Shown piece after piece: positions 20,815 through 30,229 of a stretch of DNA of 64,000 nt; position 1 is the first letter of the stretch, and the number at the start of each line of letters is the position of its first letter. Origin of the DNA: Parachitinimonas caeni (GTDB lineage: Bacteria; Pseudomonadota; Gammaproteobacteria; Burkholderiales; Chitinimonadaceae); the NCBI RefSeq assembly GCF_030129945.1, contig NZ_JARRAF010000002.1, positions 62,001 through 126,000 on the forward strand, given 5' to 3'. A model generated the notes under the pieces. That model worked only from the letters and a program-made list of their open reading frames with translations. It was not told the DNA's origin and did not search any database. The position numbers were made by a program, and so were the translations under genes.

Positions 20815-22932
20815 ATGATCGACTACCAACTGGACCAGGATGGCATCGCCACCCTCTGCTGGAACTTGCCCGGCAAAAGCCAGAATGTGCTGAACGCTGA
20901 ATCACTGGCCGCCTTTTACGCCGCCATCGACCGGGCCCTGGCCGAGCCCGGTCTGCGTGGCATTCTGCTGACGTCGGCCAAGCATGACTTCATCGCTGGC
21001 GGCGACCTCGACATGCTGGCGCAGGCCGACGACGCCCAAGCCCTGTTCGACCTGACCATGCGACTGCATCAGGGCCTGCGCAAGCTGGAAACCTGCGGCA
21101 AACCTGTCGCCGCCGCCCTCAATGGCAACACCTTGGGCGGTGGTCTGGAGGTGGCACTGGCCTGCCACTATCGCGTTGCAGCGGACAGCTCCAGCACCCG
21201 CATTGGCCTGCCCGAAGCCACACTGGGCTTGTTGCCCGGTGGCGGCGGTACCCAGCGTTTACCAAGGCTGATCGGCATTCAGCCCGCCCTGCCCCTGTTG
21301 CTGGAAGGCAAGCGTCTGAAAGTGGCCGATGCCGCCAAGCTGGGGATCGTGCAGAAGGTGGTCCCGGCGGGTGAAGAAATCGTCGCCGCCCGTGCCTGGT
21401 TGCTGGGTGAAGGCCAAAGCAAGCCGCAACAGCCGTGGGATAGCAAAGGCTTCAAGATTCCGGGGGGCGCCGTGCAAAGCCCCGGCGGCATGCAAACCTT
21501 TATCGCCGGCAATGCCCTGACACGCGAAAAAAGCTGGGGCAATTACCCGGCGCTGCGTTACATCCTCTCCTGCGTCTACGAAGGCATGCAGACCGACCTC
21601 GATACCGGCCTCAAGATCGAAGCCCGTTATTTCGTCGCCGCCGTCCGCTCACCCGAAGCCCGCAATATGATCCGCAGCCTGTTCTTTGGCATGCAGGCCG
21701 CCAACAAACTGGCCGACCGGCCTGCCGGGGTACCCGAGCAAAGCTATAGCCGGATTGGTGTGCTCGGCGCCGGCATGATGGGGGCTGGCATCGCCAATGT
21801 GGCCGCGCAGGCCGGACTGGATGTTGTATTGATCGACACCAGCCTTGAAGCCGCCGAACGTGGCCGCCAGCATGCGCGCGACGCCCTGGCCCGCAGCCGT
21901 AAAACCCCGGAGCAGATCGACGCCATTGTCAGCCGGATACATCCGGCGACCGATATGGCCCGACTTGAGGGCTGTGAGCTGGTCATCGAAGCAGTATTTG
22001 AAGATCGCGCCATCAAAGCCGACGTCACCCGCCGTGCTGAAGCCATGCTCAGCAACGAGGCGATCTTCGCTTCGAATACCTCCACACTGCCGATCAGCAG
22101 TCTGGCCGAAGCCAGCGCCCGCCCCGAGCAGTTCATCGGTCTGCATTTCTTCTCACCGGTCGAGAAAATGCCGCTGGTGGAGATCATCGTCGGCAAGCAG
22201 ACCTCTGCCGCCACGCTGGCGCGTGCCATGGATCTGGTGAAGCGCATCGGCAAGACACCCATCATCGTCAACGATTCACGCGGCTTTTATACCAGCCGGG
22301 TCTTCGACACCTATATCAGCGAAGGCATGGCCCTGCTGGCGGAGGGCGTGGCCCCGGCCCTGATCGAACACGCCGGCCGGCTCGCAGGCATGCCCGTCGG
22401 CCCGCTCGCCCTCACCGACGAAGTCTCGCTGGAGCTGATTCTCAAAGTTACCCGACAGACCGAGCAGGATCTCGGCGCCGCATTCCAGCCCAAACCGGCC
22501 TACACCGTCATCAAGCGGCTGGTTAACGATCTGGGCCGACTCGGTCGCAAGGCCGGTCAAGGCTTTTATGACTACGACGGCGAGGGGGGCAAACGCCTGT
22601 GGTCGGGCTTGGCTCAGGAATTCCCTCTGGCGGCCGACCAGCCCGATGTCGAAACGGTAAAGCAGCGCTTGCTGCATGTGCAGGCCGTTGAGGCGGCGAA
22701 GTGTCTGGATGAAGGCGTATTGCGCTCCAAGCGGGATGCCGATATCGGCGCCATTCTCGGCTGGGGCTTTCCTGCCTGCCTTGGCGGCCCGCTCAGCTAT
22801 ATCGACACCGTGGGCGCCCAGCGCTTTGTTGCAGAATGCGATGCCTTGGCCAGCCGATATGGCCAGCGTTTTGCCGTGCCCGCCAGCCTGAAGCAAATGG
22901 CTGCCAGCGGCGAGCGTTATCACCCGCGTTAG
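20815..22932 (+). CDS. fatty acid oxidation multifunctional protein: enoyl-CoA hydratase / 3-hydroxyacyl-CoA dehydrogenase
   Basis: Hydrates enoyl-CoA and oxidises the hydroxyacyl product. In 705 residues the crotonase domain comes first (HDFIAGGDLDML oxyanion loop at about 57-68, PEATLGLLPGGGGTQ at about 135-149). Next is an NAD-binding GAGMMGAGIANVAAQAG near 317, then the dehydrogenase domain with HFFSPVEKMPLVE and a C-terminal duplicated helical domain. AAGGAG precedes the ATG at 20815. It ends the operon; its TAG stop lies 1 nt before a repeat element beginning CTAGGCTCTG. FadB/FadJ family. Confidence 0.95.
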   Translation: MIDYQLDQDGIATLCWNLPGKSQNVLNAESLAAFYAAIDRALAEPGLRGILLTSAKHDFIAGGDLDMLAQADDAQALFDLTMRLHQGLRKLETCGKPVAAALNGNTLGGGLEVALACHYRVAADSSSTRIGLPEATLGLLPGGGGTQRLPRLIGIQPALPLLLEGKRLKVADAAKLGIVQKVVPAGEEIVAARAWLLGEGQSKPQQPWDSKGFKIPGGAVQSPGGMQTFIAGNALTREKSWGNYPALRYILSCVYEGMQTDLDTGLKIEARYFVAAVRSPEARNMIRSLFFGMQAANKLADRPAGVPEQSYSRIGVLGAGMMGAGIANVAAQAGLDVVLIDTSLEAAERGRQHARDALARSRKTPEQIDAIVSRIHPATDMARLEGCELVIEAVFEDRAIKADVTRRAEAMLSNEAIFASNTSTLPISSLAEASARPEQFIGLHFFSPVEKMPLVEIIVGKQTSAATLARAMDLVKRIGKTPIIVNDSRGFYTSRVFDTYISEGMALLAEGVAPALIEHAGRLAGMPVGPLALTDEVSLELILKVTRQTEQDLGAAFQPKPAYTVIKRLVNDLGRLGRKAGQGFYDYDGEGGKRLWSGLAQEFPLAADQPDVETVKQRLLHVQAVEAAKCLDEGVLRSKRDADIGAILGWGFPACLGGPLSYIDTVGAQRFVAECDALASRYGQRFAVPASLKQMAASGERYHPR

Positions 22933-22933
22933 G

Positions 22934-23313
22934 CTAGGCTCTGTTGACGTTTTATATCCGGATCGCGTTTCGACGGATTTGGGCCTGATGCAAGGCAAAA
23001 AGCGCGCCGCTTAGTGATAAGCCACGCGATTTCCCGTCTGGGCGCACAGGCTGTAAGGCTTGCATCGCAAGCCAACAGCCTGGCAGTTAACGTGGCAGCA
23101 GGCCCAAATCCGGCGAAACCCTCCGTCCCCGCAAGGGGGATGCCGTGGCTGTAAGCCGCTTTGCGGCAACAGCCACGCAAGGCCGGGTCGAGTTTTGGGG
23201 CAGGGCGTCGTTAGGGTTCGTTTATTTAGCTCGCTAAACCTCTCTCACCCTGCCTCGCCCTGCCCCAAAACTTGGCCCGGCGCGACCGGAAACAAAACGT
23301 CAACAGAGCCTAG
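22934..23313. repeat. complete dispersed element, two-module form (380 bp)
   Basis: It starts CTAGGCTCTGTTGACG and ends CGTCAACAGAGCCTAG, with CTAG at both edges. Inside are two hairpin modules. Module 1 is bounded by GATTTGGGCCTG and CAGGCCCAAATC. Module 2 is bounded by GTTTTGGGGCAGGG and CCCTGCCCCAAAAC, and has an inner TTTAGCTCGCTAAA palindrome. No open frame of a transposase lies within. The copy fills most of the gap between the beta-oxidation operon and the antiporter gene. Confidence 0.9.
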
Positions 23314-23335
23314 AAGCAGCAGTCATTGCCGGCAC

Positions 23336-23367
23336 CCACAAGGGGCAGCCCATGCTACCCCTTGTGG
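23336..23367. terminator. hairpin downstream of the fad operon repeat
   Basis: A 10-bp perfect stem (CCACAAGGGG / CCCCTTGTGG) with a 12-nt loop, but without a T-run. It could be a weak terminator or an mRNA-stabilising hairpin. The remaining bases to 23510 show nothing else recognisable. Confidence 0.4.
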
Positions 23368-23510
23368 CTTGTCGCAACTCCCCATCTCCGATAAGTTGAA
23401 CCACAATCAAGGGACGGCCACAAAGCAAAGGTCGTACCAATATTCACTAGCCTGGCCGTCAGACCGCGACGGCACAGTGCCAGGACTTTCAGGACAGGGA
23501 GATCGGCAGC

Positions 23511-24764
23511 ATGTCTCAAACCTCGCTCTACTTTGCCGCAGCCATTTTCGCGCTGGCGGTATTGCATACCTTCGCTACCAAGTGGTTTGAACACCGCGCC
23601 CATCGCAGCCCCAATCATGGCGGCCTGTGGCATTTGCTAGGGGAAGTCGAGGTCGTATTCGGCCTGTGGGCCTTAGTGCTGATACTGGGCTTATGGGGGC
23701 TGCAGGGCCAGAAGCACGCCATCGACTACCTGGAAAGCTGCAACTTTACCGAGCCCCTGTTCGTGTTTGCGGTCATGGCGATTGCCGCTACCCAACCCCT
23801 GCTGATGGCCGCCAGACGCTTGGTATTTCTGCTGGCCAGGCTAGCCCCGGGCTCATCGGTCGTCGCCGCTTACTTTATCTGCCTGTCGGTGGTGCCACTG
23901 CTCGGCTCCTTCATCACCGAGCCCGCGGCCATGACCGTTGCAGCCATCCTGCTACGCGACCGTTATTTTGTTGATGGTGTCAGCACACGCTTCAAGTACG
24001 CGACGCTGGCGGTGCTGCTGGTAAATATTTCCATCGGCGGCACGCTCACCCCTTACGCGGCACCGCCGGTGTTGATGGTCGCCAGCAAATGGAATTGGGA
24101 CATCAGCTTCATGCTGGCAACGTTCGGCTGGAAAGCTGCATTGGCTGTTTGCGTAAACGCCCTCATCGTTACCGCGCGCTTTCGCCGCGAGCTGCTGGCC
24201 AAAGTCAGCGATACGCCACCGGCCGAGGTGGCAATGCCCGCGTGGGTGATTGTGGTGCACGGGTTGTTTTTGCTGGCCACCGTCATTTTCAGCCATCACC
24301 CGGTGGTATTCATGGGGATGTTCCTGTTTTTCCTGGGCTTTACCGCAGCCTACCCCCGCTTCCAGAGCCCGCTGTTGTTGCGCGAGAGCCTGCTGGTGGC
24401 GTTTTTTCTGGCGGGCCTTGTCGTTATCGGTGGCCCGCAGAGCTGGTGGCTGCAGCCCATTATCGAAAACCTCGGGCCAGACTCACTGTTCTTCGGTGCA
24501 ACCGGCCTGACGGCCATTACCGACAATGCGGCGCTGACCTATCTGGGCTCGCTGATCAATGGCCTCTCGCCCGAGGCCCGCTATGCCCTGGTGGCCGGCG
24601 CCGTCACCGGCGGGGGCCTGACCGTGATCGCCAATGCTCCGAATCCAGCTGGCTTTGCACTGCTGCGTGAGCGTTTCGATGAAGGCGCGATCAGCCCACT
24701 GGGTTTATTCCGTGCCGCACTGCTCCCCACCCTCTGTGCTGGCGCCAGCTTCTATCTGCTTTAG
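23511..24764 (+). CDS. putative Na+/H+ antiporter
   Basis: A 417-residue polytopic membrane protein with about 11 hydrophobic segments. Conserved-looking polar motifs within membrane segments are SFITEPAAMTVAAILL (about 143-158), GGTLTPYAAPPVLMVA (about 178-193) and TAITDNAALTYLGSL (about 334-348), which resemble the putative sodium/proton antiporter family Na_H_antiport_2. Those acidic residues would be candidates for ion binding. Its ATG follows GGGAGATC. It stands between repeat A and speD; transport specificity is not shown. Confidence 0.8.
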   Translation: MSQTSLYFAAAIFALAVLHTFATKWFEHRAHRSPNHGGLWHLLGEVEVVFGLWALVLILGLWGLQGQKHAIDYLESCNFTEPLFVFAVMAIAATQPLLMAARRLVFLLARLAPGSSVVAAYFICLSVVPLLGSFITEPAAMTVAAILLRDRYFVDGVSTRFKYATLAVLLVNISIGGTLTPYAAPPVLMVASKWNWDISFMLATFGWKAALAVCVNALIVTARFRRELLAKVSDTPPAEVAMPAWVIVVHGLFLLATVIFSHHPVVFMGMFLFFLGFTAAYPRFQSPLLLRESLLVAFFLAGLVVIGGPQSWWLQPIIENLGPDSLFFGATGLTAITDNAALTYLGSLINGLSPEARYALVAGAVTGGGLTVIANAPNPAGFALLRERFDEGAISPLGLFRAALLPTLCAGASFYLL

Positions 24765-24826
24765 CAGGCCATGCTAGACTTCCCGGCCGGTTTTGGACGG
24801 CCCCGAACGGCCGTGGAAGGATGGCA

Positions 24827-25201
24827 ATGCAAGGAATCCATTTACTGGCGGAATTTCACCAGTGCCAAGGCAATCAACGCCTGCTCGATAATGCAGCAGC
24901 CTTACGTGAACTCTGCGTTGATCTGGTTCGCCGCTCCGGTCTGAGTCTGGTGGGCCAGCACTTTCATCAATTCGAGCCTGTCGGGGCTACAGGCGCCATC
25001 GTACTGAAAGAGTCCCATCTGGCCATTCATACTTGGCCGGAACATGGTTATGTGTCACTGGATGTCTTCGTCTGCAATTTCACGACCGATAACAGCAGCA
25101 AGGCACGCTGGCTGCTAGACCAGCTACAGCAGGCTTTCCAACCTGCCGAAGTCGAAACCCAGCAGATTAAACGGGGGCAGCCATGCGCGATACCGAGCTG
25201 A
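24827..25201 (+). CDS. speD: S-adenosylmethionine decarboxylase proenzyme
   Basis: Provides decarboxylated SAM, the aminopropyl donor for spermidine. It is the small pyruvoyl type: with the ATG at 24827 (AAGGA 5-6 nt upstream) the self-cleavage site is Glu62-Ser63 in LKESHLAIHTWPEHGY, at the same position as in small prokaryotic enzymes. An ATG 6 nt earlier overlaps the ribosome site. The last 19 bp overlap the start of speE, so both enzymes are coupled. Confidence 0.95.
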   Translation: MQGIHLLAEFHQCQGNQRLLDNAAALRELCVDLVRRSGLSLVGQHFHQFEPVGATGAIVLKESHLAIHTWPEHGYVSLDVFVCNFTTDNSSKARWLLDQLQQAFQPAEVETQQIKRGQPCAIPS

Positions 25202-26040
25202 TCCACGAATGGCTGACCGATGACATCGCCCTGACCTTTCGGGCCAGCTCGCCACTGGCCTGCATACAAACGCCATACCAACAAATCGAAGTACGGGATA
25301 CCCCAGCCTTTGGTCGGGTTTTCCGGCTTGATGGCTGCCTGATGAGCTCGGAGGCCGACGAGTTTTTTTATCACGAAAACCTGATCCACCCGGCGGCTGT
25401 CAGCCACCCGAATCCACGCAAGGCGCTGGTAATTGGTGGGGGCGACGGGGGTTCGGTGCGTCAGCTGCTCAAGTATCCGGGCATTGAACGCATCGTTCTG
25501 GCAGAGATCGACGGCGTTGTCATCGATGTCGCTTTGCAGCACTTTGCGGCAATCCACCACGGCGCACTGCATGACCCCCGCGTGGACATCCAGATCGGCG
25601 ACGGCCTTGCCTATCTGACCAACAGTCATGAGCAATTTGATCTGATCGTTCTCGATCTGACCGACCCGCAAGGCTGCGCATTGCCCCTCTACCAACCCGC
25701 GTTTTATGCCTCCTGCCACCAGCACCTGAGCCCGAATGGCCTGCTGTGCCTGCATATCGGTTCCCCACAATTCCATCCGCAACGTTTTCAAGCCAGCATT
25801 GCCGTACTGGCACAACAATTTTCGCTGGTGCGACCCTATCTGGTCCCCATTGCCTTATATGGCGGCCTATGGGGAATGCTGATTGCGTCGCGCGGTCCGG
25901 ACCCACGAGCCTTAAGCCCAGAGGCCGTGGAAGCCATTCTGCAGGAGCGGGGCATTTGCGGCCTCGACTACTACAATGGCGACACCCATCGCGCCGTGTT
26001 TGCCTTGCCCAACTGGGTGCAACGGCTACTCCCGGCCTAA
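25183..26040 (+). CDS. speE: spermidine synthase (polyamine aminopropyltransferase)
   Basis: Transfers the aminopropyl group from decarboxylated SAM to putrescine. 285 residues; after an N-terminal beta domain come GRVFRLDGCLMSSEADEF (about 44-61), the SAM-binding VIGGGDGGSVRQLLKY (about 84-99) and a VLDLTDPQG motif (about 157-165) that carries the catalytic Asp region. It starts inside the end of speD (19-bp overlap). The product supports polyamine supply with SpeD; putrescine synthesis genes are not in the window. Confidence 0.95.
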   Translation: MRDTELIHEWLTDDIALTFRASSPLACIQTPYQQIEVRDTPAFGRVFRLDGCLMSSEADEFFYHENLIHPAAVSHPNPRKALVIGGGDGGSVRQLLKYPGIERIVLAEIDGVVIDVALQHFAAIHHGALHDPRVDIQIGDGLAYLTNSHEQFDLIVLDLTDPQGCALPLYQPAFYASCHQHLSPNGLLCLHIGSPQFHPQRFQASIAVLAQQFSLVRPYLVPIALYGGLWGMLIASRGPDPRALSPEAVEAILQERGICGLDYYNGDTHRAVFALPNWVQRLLPA

Positions 26041-26127
26041 GCACTGGCAGCACCGCCCCCCATCAATCCTTCAAGTGACCGCCTATAGTTCGGGAAGAGG
26101 CCCCCGGCCGGGCCGTCGGAGCACTGC

Positions 26128-26739
26128 ATGGAAACATCCTCTTTCGTTTCAGCCACCATCCTGCTGATTCTGGTCACCGATCCGCTCGGCAATATCCCGC
26201 TGTTTGTCAGCCTGCTCAAGCAGGTCAAGCCCGAGCGTCGTCGCCGCATCATTGTGCGGGAGGTGTTTTTTGCCTTCCTGCTATTGCTGTTCTTTATCTT
26301 TTTTGGCCAGAAGATTCTCAACCTGATGCACCTGACGGACACCTCACTCGGCATTGCCGGTGGCGTCATTCTGTTTCTGATCGCATTGAAAATGGTCTTC
26401 CCGCATCCCGAGGGCAGTTGGGGACATGAAGCGCATGGCGAGCCCTTTCTGGTGCCTTTGGCCATTCCCTTCATCGCCGGCCCATCTGCAATTGCAACCG
26501 TGCTGCTGCTGGTATCACGCGAACCGCACAGGCTTTACGAATGGATAGGCGCGCTGACCGTGGCAATGCTGGTTGCCGCTGTTGTGCTTGGCTTTTCAGA
26601 AAAAATCGCCGACTTTCTCGGAGAAAAGGTCACCATGGCCTTCGAACGGCTGATGGGACTGATTCTCACGGCCATTGCGATCGAAATGCTGCTGGCCGGC
26701 ATCGAGAAATTTGTGCGGCAACTGCAGAAAGCCGCCTGA
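26128..26739 (+). CDS. MarC family inner-membrane protein
   Basis: The 203 residues form six membrane segments. TDPLGNIPLFVSLL near the start (about 15-28), IAGGVILFLIALKMV and PLAIPFIAGPSAIATVLLL (about 111-129) are typical of the MarC (UPF0056) family. The molecular function of MarC is not established; early links to multiple antibiotic resistance were not confirmed. It sits between speE and rpiA without overlap. Confidence 0.9.
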   Translation: METSSFVSATILLILVTDPLGNIPLFVSLLKQVKPERRRRIIVREVFFAFLLLLFFIFFGQKILNLMHLTDTSLGIAGGVILFLIALKMVFPHPEGSWGHEAHGEPFLVPLAIPFIAGPSAIATVLLLVSREPHRLYEWIGALTVAMLVAAVVLGFSEKIADFLGEKVTMAFERLMGLILTAIAIEMLLAGIEKFVRQLQKAA

Positions 26740-26828
26740 AAGTGCTGGCTGCACATTCGTCTGACGCCGCTAAAGCCGGTAACATTTACAACGATCAGCC
26801 TACCAATCCACCCAAGACTGTCTAAACC

Positions 26829-27482
26829 ATGACCCAAGATGAACTGAAGCAAGCCGTTGCCCGCGCCGCCATCTCGTTTGTGCAGGATGGCACCATTGTT
26901 GGCGTAGGGACGGGTTCGACCGCCAATTTCTTTATCGACGAACTGGCCAAAATCAAGCATCGGATTGATGGTGCCGTCGCCAGCTCCGAGGCATCCGCCG
27001 CACGGCTCAAGCAGCACGGTATTCCTGTGTATGACCTCAATAGCATCAGCGAACTGTCGATTTATGTGGACGGCGCCGACGAGGTCAATAAGTACCGCCA
27101 GATGATTAAAGGCGGTGGCGCAGCGTTGACCCGCGAGAAAATCGTCGCGGCGGTAGCGGAGAAGTTCATTTGCATTGCCGACGAGTCAAAATGGGTCGAT
27201 ATCCTCGGTAAATTCCCCCTCCCCGTAGAGGTGATTCCGATGGCGCGCAGCCATGTCGGCCGCCAGCTGGTAAAGCTGGGTGGATATCCGGTTTACCGCG
27301 AAGGCACAGTAACCGATAACGGCAATATCATTATTGATGTACACGGCCTGCAGATTGCCGAAGCCAACAAGCTTGAGTCCGCAATCAATGAGATTGTGGG
27401 TGTTGTGACAAATGGCCTGTTTGCCCATCGTCCGGCTGACATCGTACTGCTGGGCACCAAGGACGGCGTCAAGACACACTGA
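26829..27482 (+). CDS. rpiA: ribose-5-phosphate isomerase A
   Basis: Interconverts ribose-5-phosphate and ribulose-5-phosphate in the pentose phosphate pathway. The 217 residues contain [15 protein letters not shown] (phosphate loop, about 26-40), VDGADEVN (catalytic Asp region, about 79-86) and [13 protein letters not shown] (about 95-107). All match the family, including the usual length. A repeat element begins 53 nt after the stop. Confidence 0.97.
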   Translation: MTQDELKQAVARAAISFVQDGTIVGVGTGSTANFFIDELAKIKHRIDGAVASSEASAARLKQHGIPVYDLNSISELSIYVDGADEVNKYRQMIKGGGAALTREKIVAAVAEKFICIADESKWVDILGKFPLPVEVIPMARSHVGRQLVKLGGYPVYREGTVTDNGNIIIDVHGLQIAEANKLESAINEIVGVVTNGLFAHRPADIVLLGTKDGVKTH

Positions 27483-27534
27483 TAGGCTATTTGCCTGAAC
27501 TGCCGGGTTGCAATAAGGGCTTCATGTAGCAATG

Positions 27535-27805
27535 CTAGGCTCTGTTGACGCTTTGTTTCCGGTCGCGCCGGGCCGAGTTTTGGGGCAGGGTTAGACAGGG
27601 TGAGCGCGATTTAGCGAGCTAAATAAGCGATCCCTAACGACACCATGCCCCAAAAATCGACCCGGCCCGGAGGGTTTCGCCGGATTTGGGCCTGCTGCGG
27701 TGTTAAAAACCGCACGGCTTACCACTAAGCGGCGCACTTTTCGCCTTGCACCAGGCCCAAATCCGACGAAACGCGATCCGAAAATAAATTGTCAACAGAG
27801 CCTAG
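27535..27805. repeat. complete dispersed element, two-module form in the opposite orientation (271 bp)
   Basis: The edges are CTAGGCTCTGTTGACG and TTGTCAACAGAGCCTAG. Module 2 (GTTTTGGGGCAGGG ... ATGCCCCAAAAA, inner TTTAGCGAGCTAAA) comes first, then module 1 (GGATTTGGGCCTG ... CAGGCCCAAATCC), so the order is reversed relative to 22934-23313. It fills most of the 378-bp gap between rpiA and phoU. Confidence 0.9.
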
Positions 27806-27860
27806 GCTCGGCGGTTTGCACAGAGAAAAGAAACGCGCCACCAAATAGAGGGAGCACTTC

Positions 27861-28562
27861 ATGTCAGAACATATTTCAAAACAATTCGATGCCGAACTTG
27901 AAGCAGCACGCGCGCGCGTTCTACTGATGGCCGGACTGGTCGAAGAACAGTTCACCGATGCCATGGACGTCCTATCCACCAACGATGCCGACCTGATCGC
28001 CAAGGTCCACCACAACGAACAGCGGGTAAACGCCCTGCAGCTGGAAATCGACGATGCCTGCATGCACATCATTGCCCGCCGTCAGCCCGCGGCCAGCGAC
28101 CTGCGCATGGTGCTGACGATCAACAAGGCCATCAACGATCTGGAACGCATCGGCGACAAAGCCACCAAGATCACCAACCGCGCCCAGAAACTGTATGAGA
28201 GCGGCCGCATCAATCTGCCCCGTTTTCCGGAACTGCGCCATCTGGCGGACCTGGCCCTGGCCATGCTGCGCAAGTCACTCGACGGCTTTGCCCGGCTTGA
28301 TCCGACCGTCTCAGTCGAAGTCGCCCGGGCCGATCAACAGGTTGACGATGAATACCGTGCCCTGCAGCGCCAGCTCATTACCTTCATGATGGAAGATCCA
28401 CGCACCATCAGCACCTCGCTCGACATCATTGAAATCGCCAAGGCCATTGAGCGGGTAGGCGATCACGCCAAGAATATTTCCGAGTATGTGATTTATCTGG
28501 TCAAGGGCAAGGATGTTCGCCACTCCGACCTGGAGACGCTGGAACGGGAAGCCAGGGGCTAG
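27861..28562 (+). CDS. phoU: phosphate transport system regulator PhoU
   Basis: Couples the Pst transporter to PhoR signalling and restrains phosphate uptake. 233 residues in two PhoU repeats; the metal-binding motif E-x-x-x-D occurs in NDLERIGDKATKI (about 93-105) and again in KAIERVGDHAKNI (about 194-206). GAGGGAG precedes the ATG. No pst genes are adjacent, but the polyphosphate-degrading ppx follows 169 bp later, a functional link to phosphate storage. The stop codon region TAGGCGCTATGGAC resembles the dispersed repeat end. Confidence 0.95.
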   Translation: MSEHISKQFDAELEAARARVLLMAGLVEEQFTDAMDVLSTNDADLIAKVHHNEQRVNALQLEIDDACMHIIARRQPAASDLRMVLTINKAINDLERIGDKATKITNRAQKLYESGRINLPRFPELRHLADLALAMLRKSLDGFARLDPTVSVEVARADQQVDDEYRALQRQLITFMMEDPRTISTSLDIIEIAKAIERVGDHAKNISEYVIYLVKGKDVRHSDLETLEREARG

Positions 28563-28731
28563 GCGCTATGGACATTTGTGGCTACCCCCGTTGCACTCTG
28601 GGAGTCAGCCGCAAAATGCCTGAGGCAGCCCCTCCTCTTCTTGCAATGCAGCAAAATCCTGCGCGGGCGCTTAGGCAAAGCGCCTGCCGCCAGCTACAAT
28701 TCGTAGGTTGCCGCGTTGCCAGAGTCCAGTC

Positions 28732-30228
28732 ATGACCTCACATAACACCATTGCCGCCGTCGATCTCGGTTCCAACAGCTTCCGCTTGCAAGTTGCCCGG
28801 GTCGTTGATGATCAAATCTACCCCCTGGACTCACTGAAAGACACCGTGCGTTTTGGCGCAGGCCTTGATAACCGCGGTATGCTGGACGAGAAGAGTCAGA
28901 CCAAAGCCTTGGCGGCCCTGTCCCGCTTCAGCGAGCGACTCCGTGGCATGGACCCGGCAAGCGTCCGCGCTGTCGCCACCAACACTTTGCGGGTCGCCCG
29001 CAATGCCGCTGAATTCCTGCCCAAAGCCGAAGCTGCACTCGGGTTTCCGATCGAAGTCATTGCCGGCCGCGAAGAAGCCCGGCTGATCTACCTGGGCGCC
29101 TCGCACTCCCTGCCGCTGACACGCGAAAAACGCCTGGTCGTAGATATCGGTGGCGGCTCCACAGAGTTCATCATTGGCCAGCAATTCAAATCGCAGAAAA
29201 CCGAGAGTCTGCTGATGGGCTGCGTCTCCTACAGCCTCAAGTATTTTCCCGATGGCAAGCTAACCAAGCAGGCATTCCGCGAGGCCGAACTGGCTGCGCG
29301 CAATGAAGTACAGTCGATAGCTGGTGAATTTCAGCGTGACCACTGGCAAACCGCTATCGGCACCTCAGGTACCGCTCGCTCGCTATCTGACATCATGGAA
29401 CTGAACGGGCTGTCAGCCGGCGGCATTACCCTTGAAGGGATGGAAAAGCTCCGCTCCATCATGCTCAAAGCTGGTCAACTTGACGCGATTCAACTCAATG
29501 GCCTGCGCCCCGACCGTCGGCCAGTATTGCCCGGTGGTTTTGCCATCATGTCCGCCGTCTTTGCCGAGTTAGGCATTGAAAAGATGTCGATTACCCTTGG
29601 CGCCCTGCGTGATGGTGTACTTTACGATCTGGTGGGTCGTCAGCATCAACGGGATATGCGCGATGTCACCGTGACCCAGTTCAAACGGCGCTACCATGTA
29701 GATTTGGCGCAGTCAGATCGAGTATCCGCGCTTTGTGAACATTTTTACCGTCAGCTCTGTCGCTCTCTGGCAATCGACCCCGAGATCGAACTGCCCGGCC
29801 TGCTTCGCGCAGCCAAGCTGCATGAAATTGGCTTGTCCGTATCCCACACTGCCTACCACAAGCATTCAGCCTACATTCTGCAACATGCGGACATGCCAGG
29901 CTTTTCGAGTCAGGAACAGGCACGGCTGGCACAACTGGTACTGGCGCATCGAGGTGGCCTGAAAAAGCTCGGAACCAACCTGCCCGATGCCAAGTGGGCG
30001 CAGATCCTGTCCTTACGCCTTGCAGTCTTGATGTGCCGCAGTCGAATCGAGCATGATCAACCCGCACTCCATCTGGAAGTGAATCGCGGCAAGTTTACGC
30101 TGTCAGCACCTGATGACTGGTTGACGGCCAACCCTCTGACTCATACCGCCTTGATGCAAGAGTCAGCTGAATGGCGCGATGTGGGCATCCACCTCAATCT
30201 ATCCCCCAATTTTGATCATTGGTCTTGA
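28732..30228 (+). CDS. ppx: exopolyphosphatase (Ppx/GppA family)
   Basis: Removes terminal phosphates from polyphosphate, or phosphate from pppGpp in GppA-type relatives. The start at 28732 gives 498 residues: an ASKHA-fold ATPase-like domain with AAVDLGSNSFRLQV (about 6-19), VVDIGGGSTEFI (about 139-150) and GTSGTARSL, then a C-terminal HD-type helical domain (KLHEIGLSVSHTAYHKHS). An upstream TTG in frame is not supported. The length fits Ppx; the exact substrate is not distinguishable. It is closely followed by corA. Confidence 0.92.
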   Translation: MTSHNTIAAVDLGSNSFRLQVARVVDDQIYPLDSLKDTVRFGAGLDNRGMLDEKSQTKALAALSRFSERLRGMDPASVRAVATNTLRVARNAAEFLPKAEAALGFPIEVIAGREEARLIYLGASHSLPLTREKRLVVDIGGGSTEFIIGQQFKSQKTESLLMGCVSYSLKYFPDGKLTKQAFREAELAARNEVQSIAGEFQRDHWQTAIGTSGTARSLSDIMELNGLSAGGITLEGMEKLRSIMLKAGQLDAIQLNGLRPDRRPVLPGGFAIMSAVFAELGIEKMSITLGALRDGVLYDLVGRQHQRDMRDVTVTQFKRRYHVDLAQSDRVSALCEHFYRQLCRSLAIDPEIELPGLLRAAKLHEIGLSVSHTAYHKHSAYILQHADMPGFSSQEQARLAQLVLAHRGGLKKLGTNLPDAKWAQILSLRLAVLMCRSRIEHDQPALHLEVNRGKFTLSAPDDWLTANPLTHTALMQESAEWRDVGIHLNLSPNFDHWS

Positions 30229-30229
30229 A

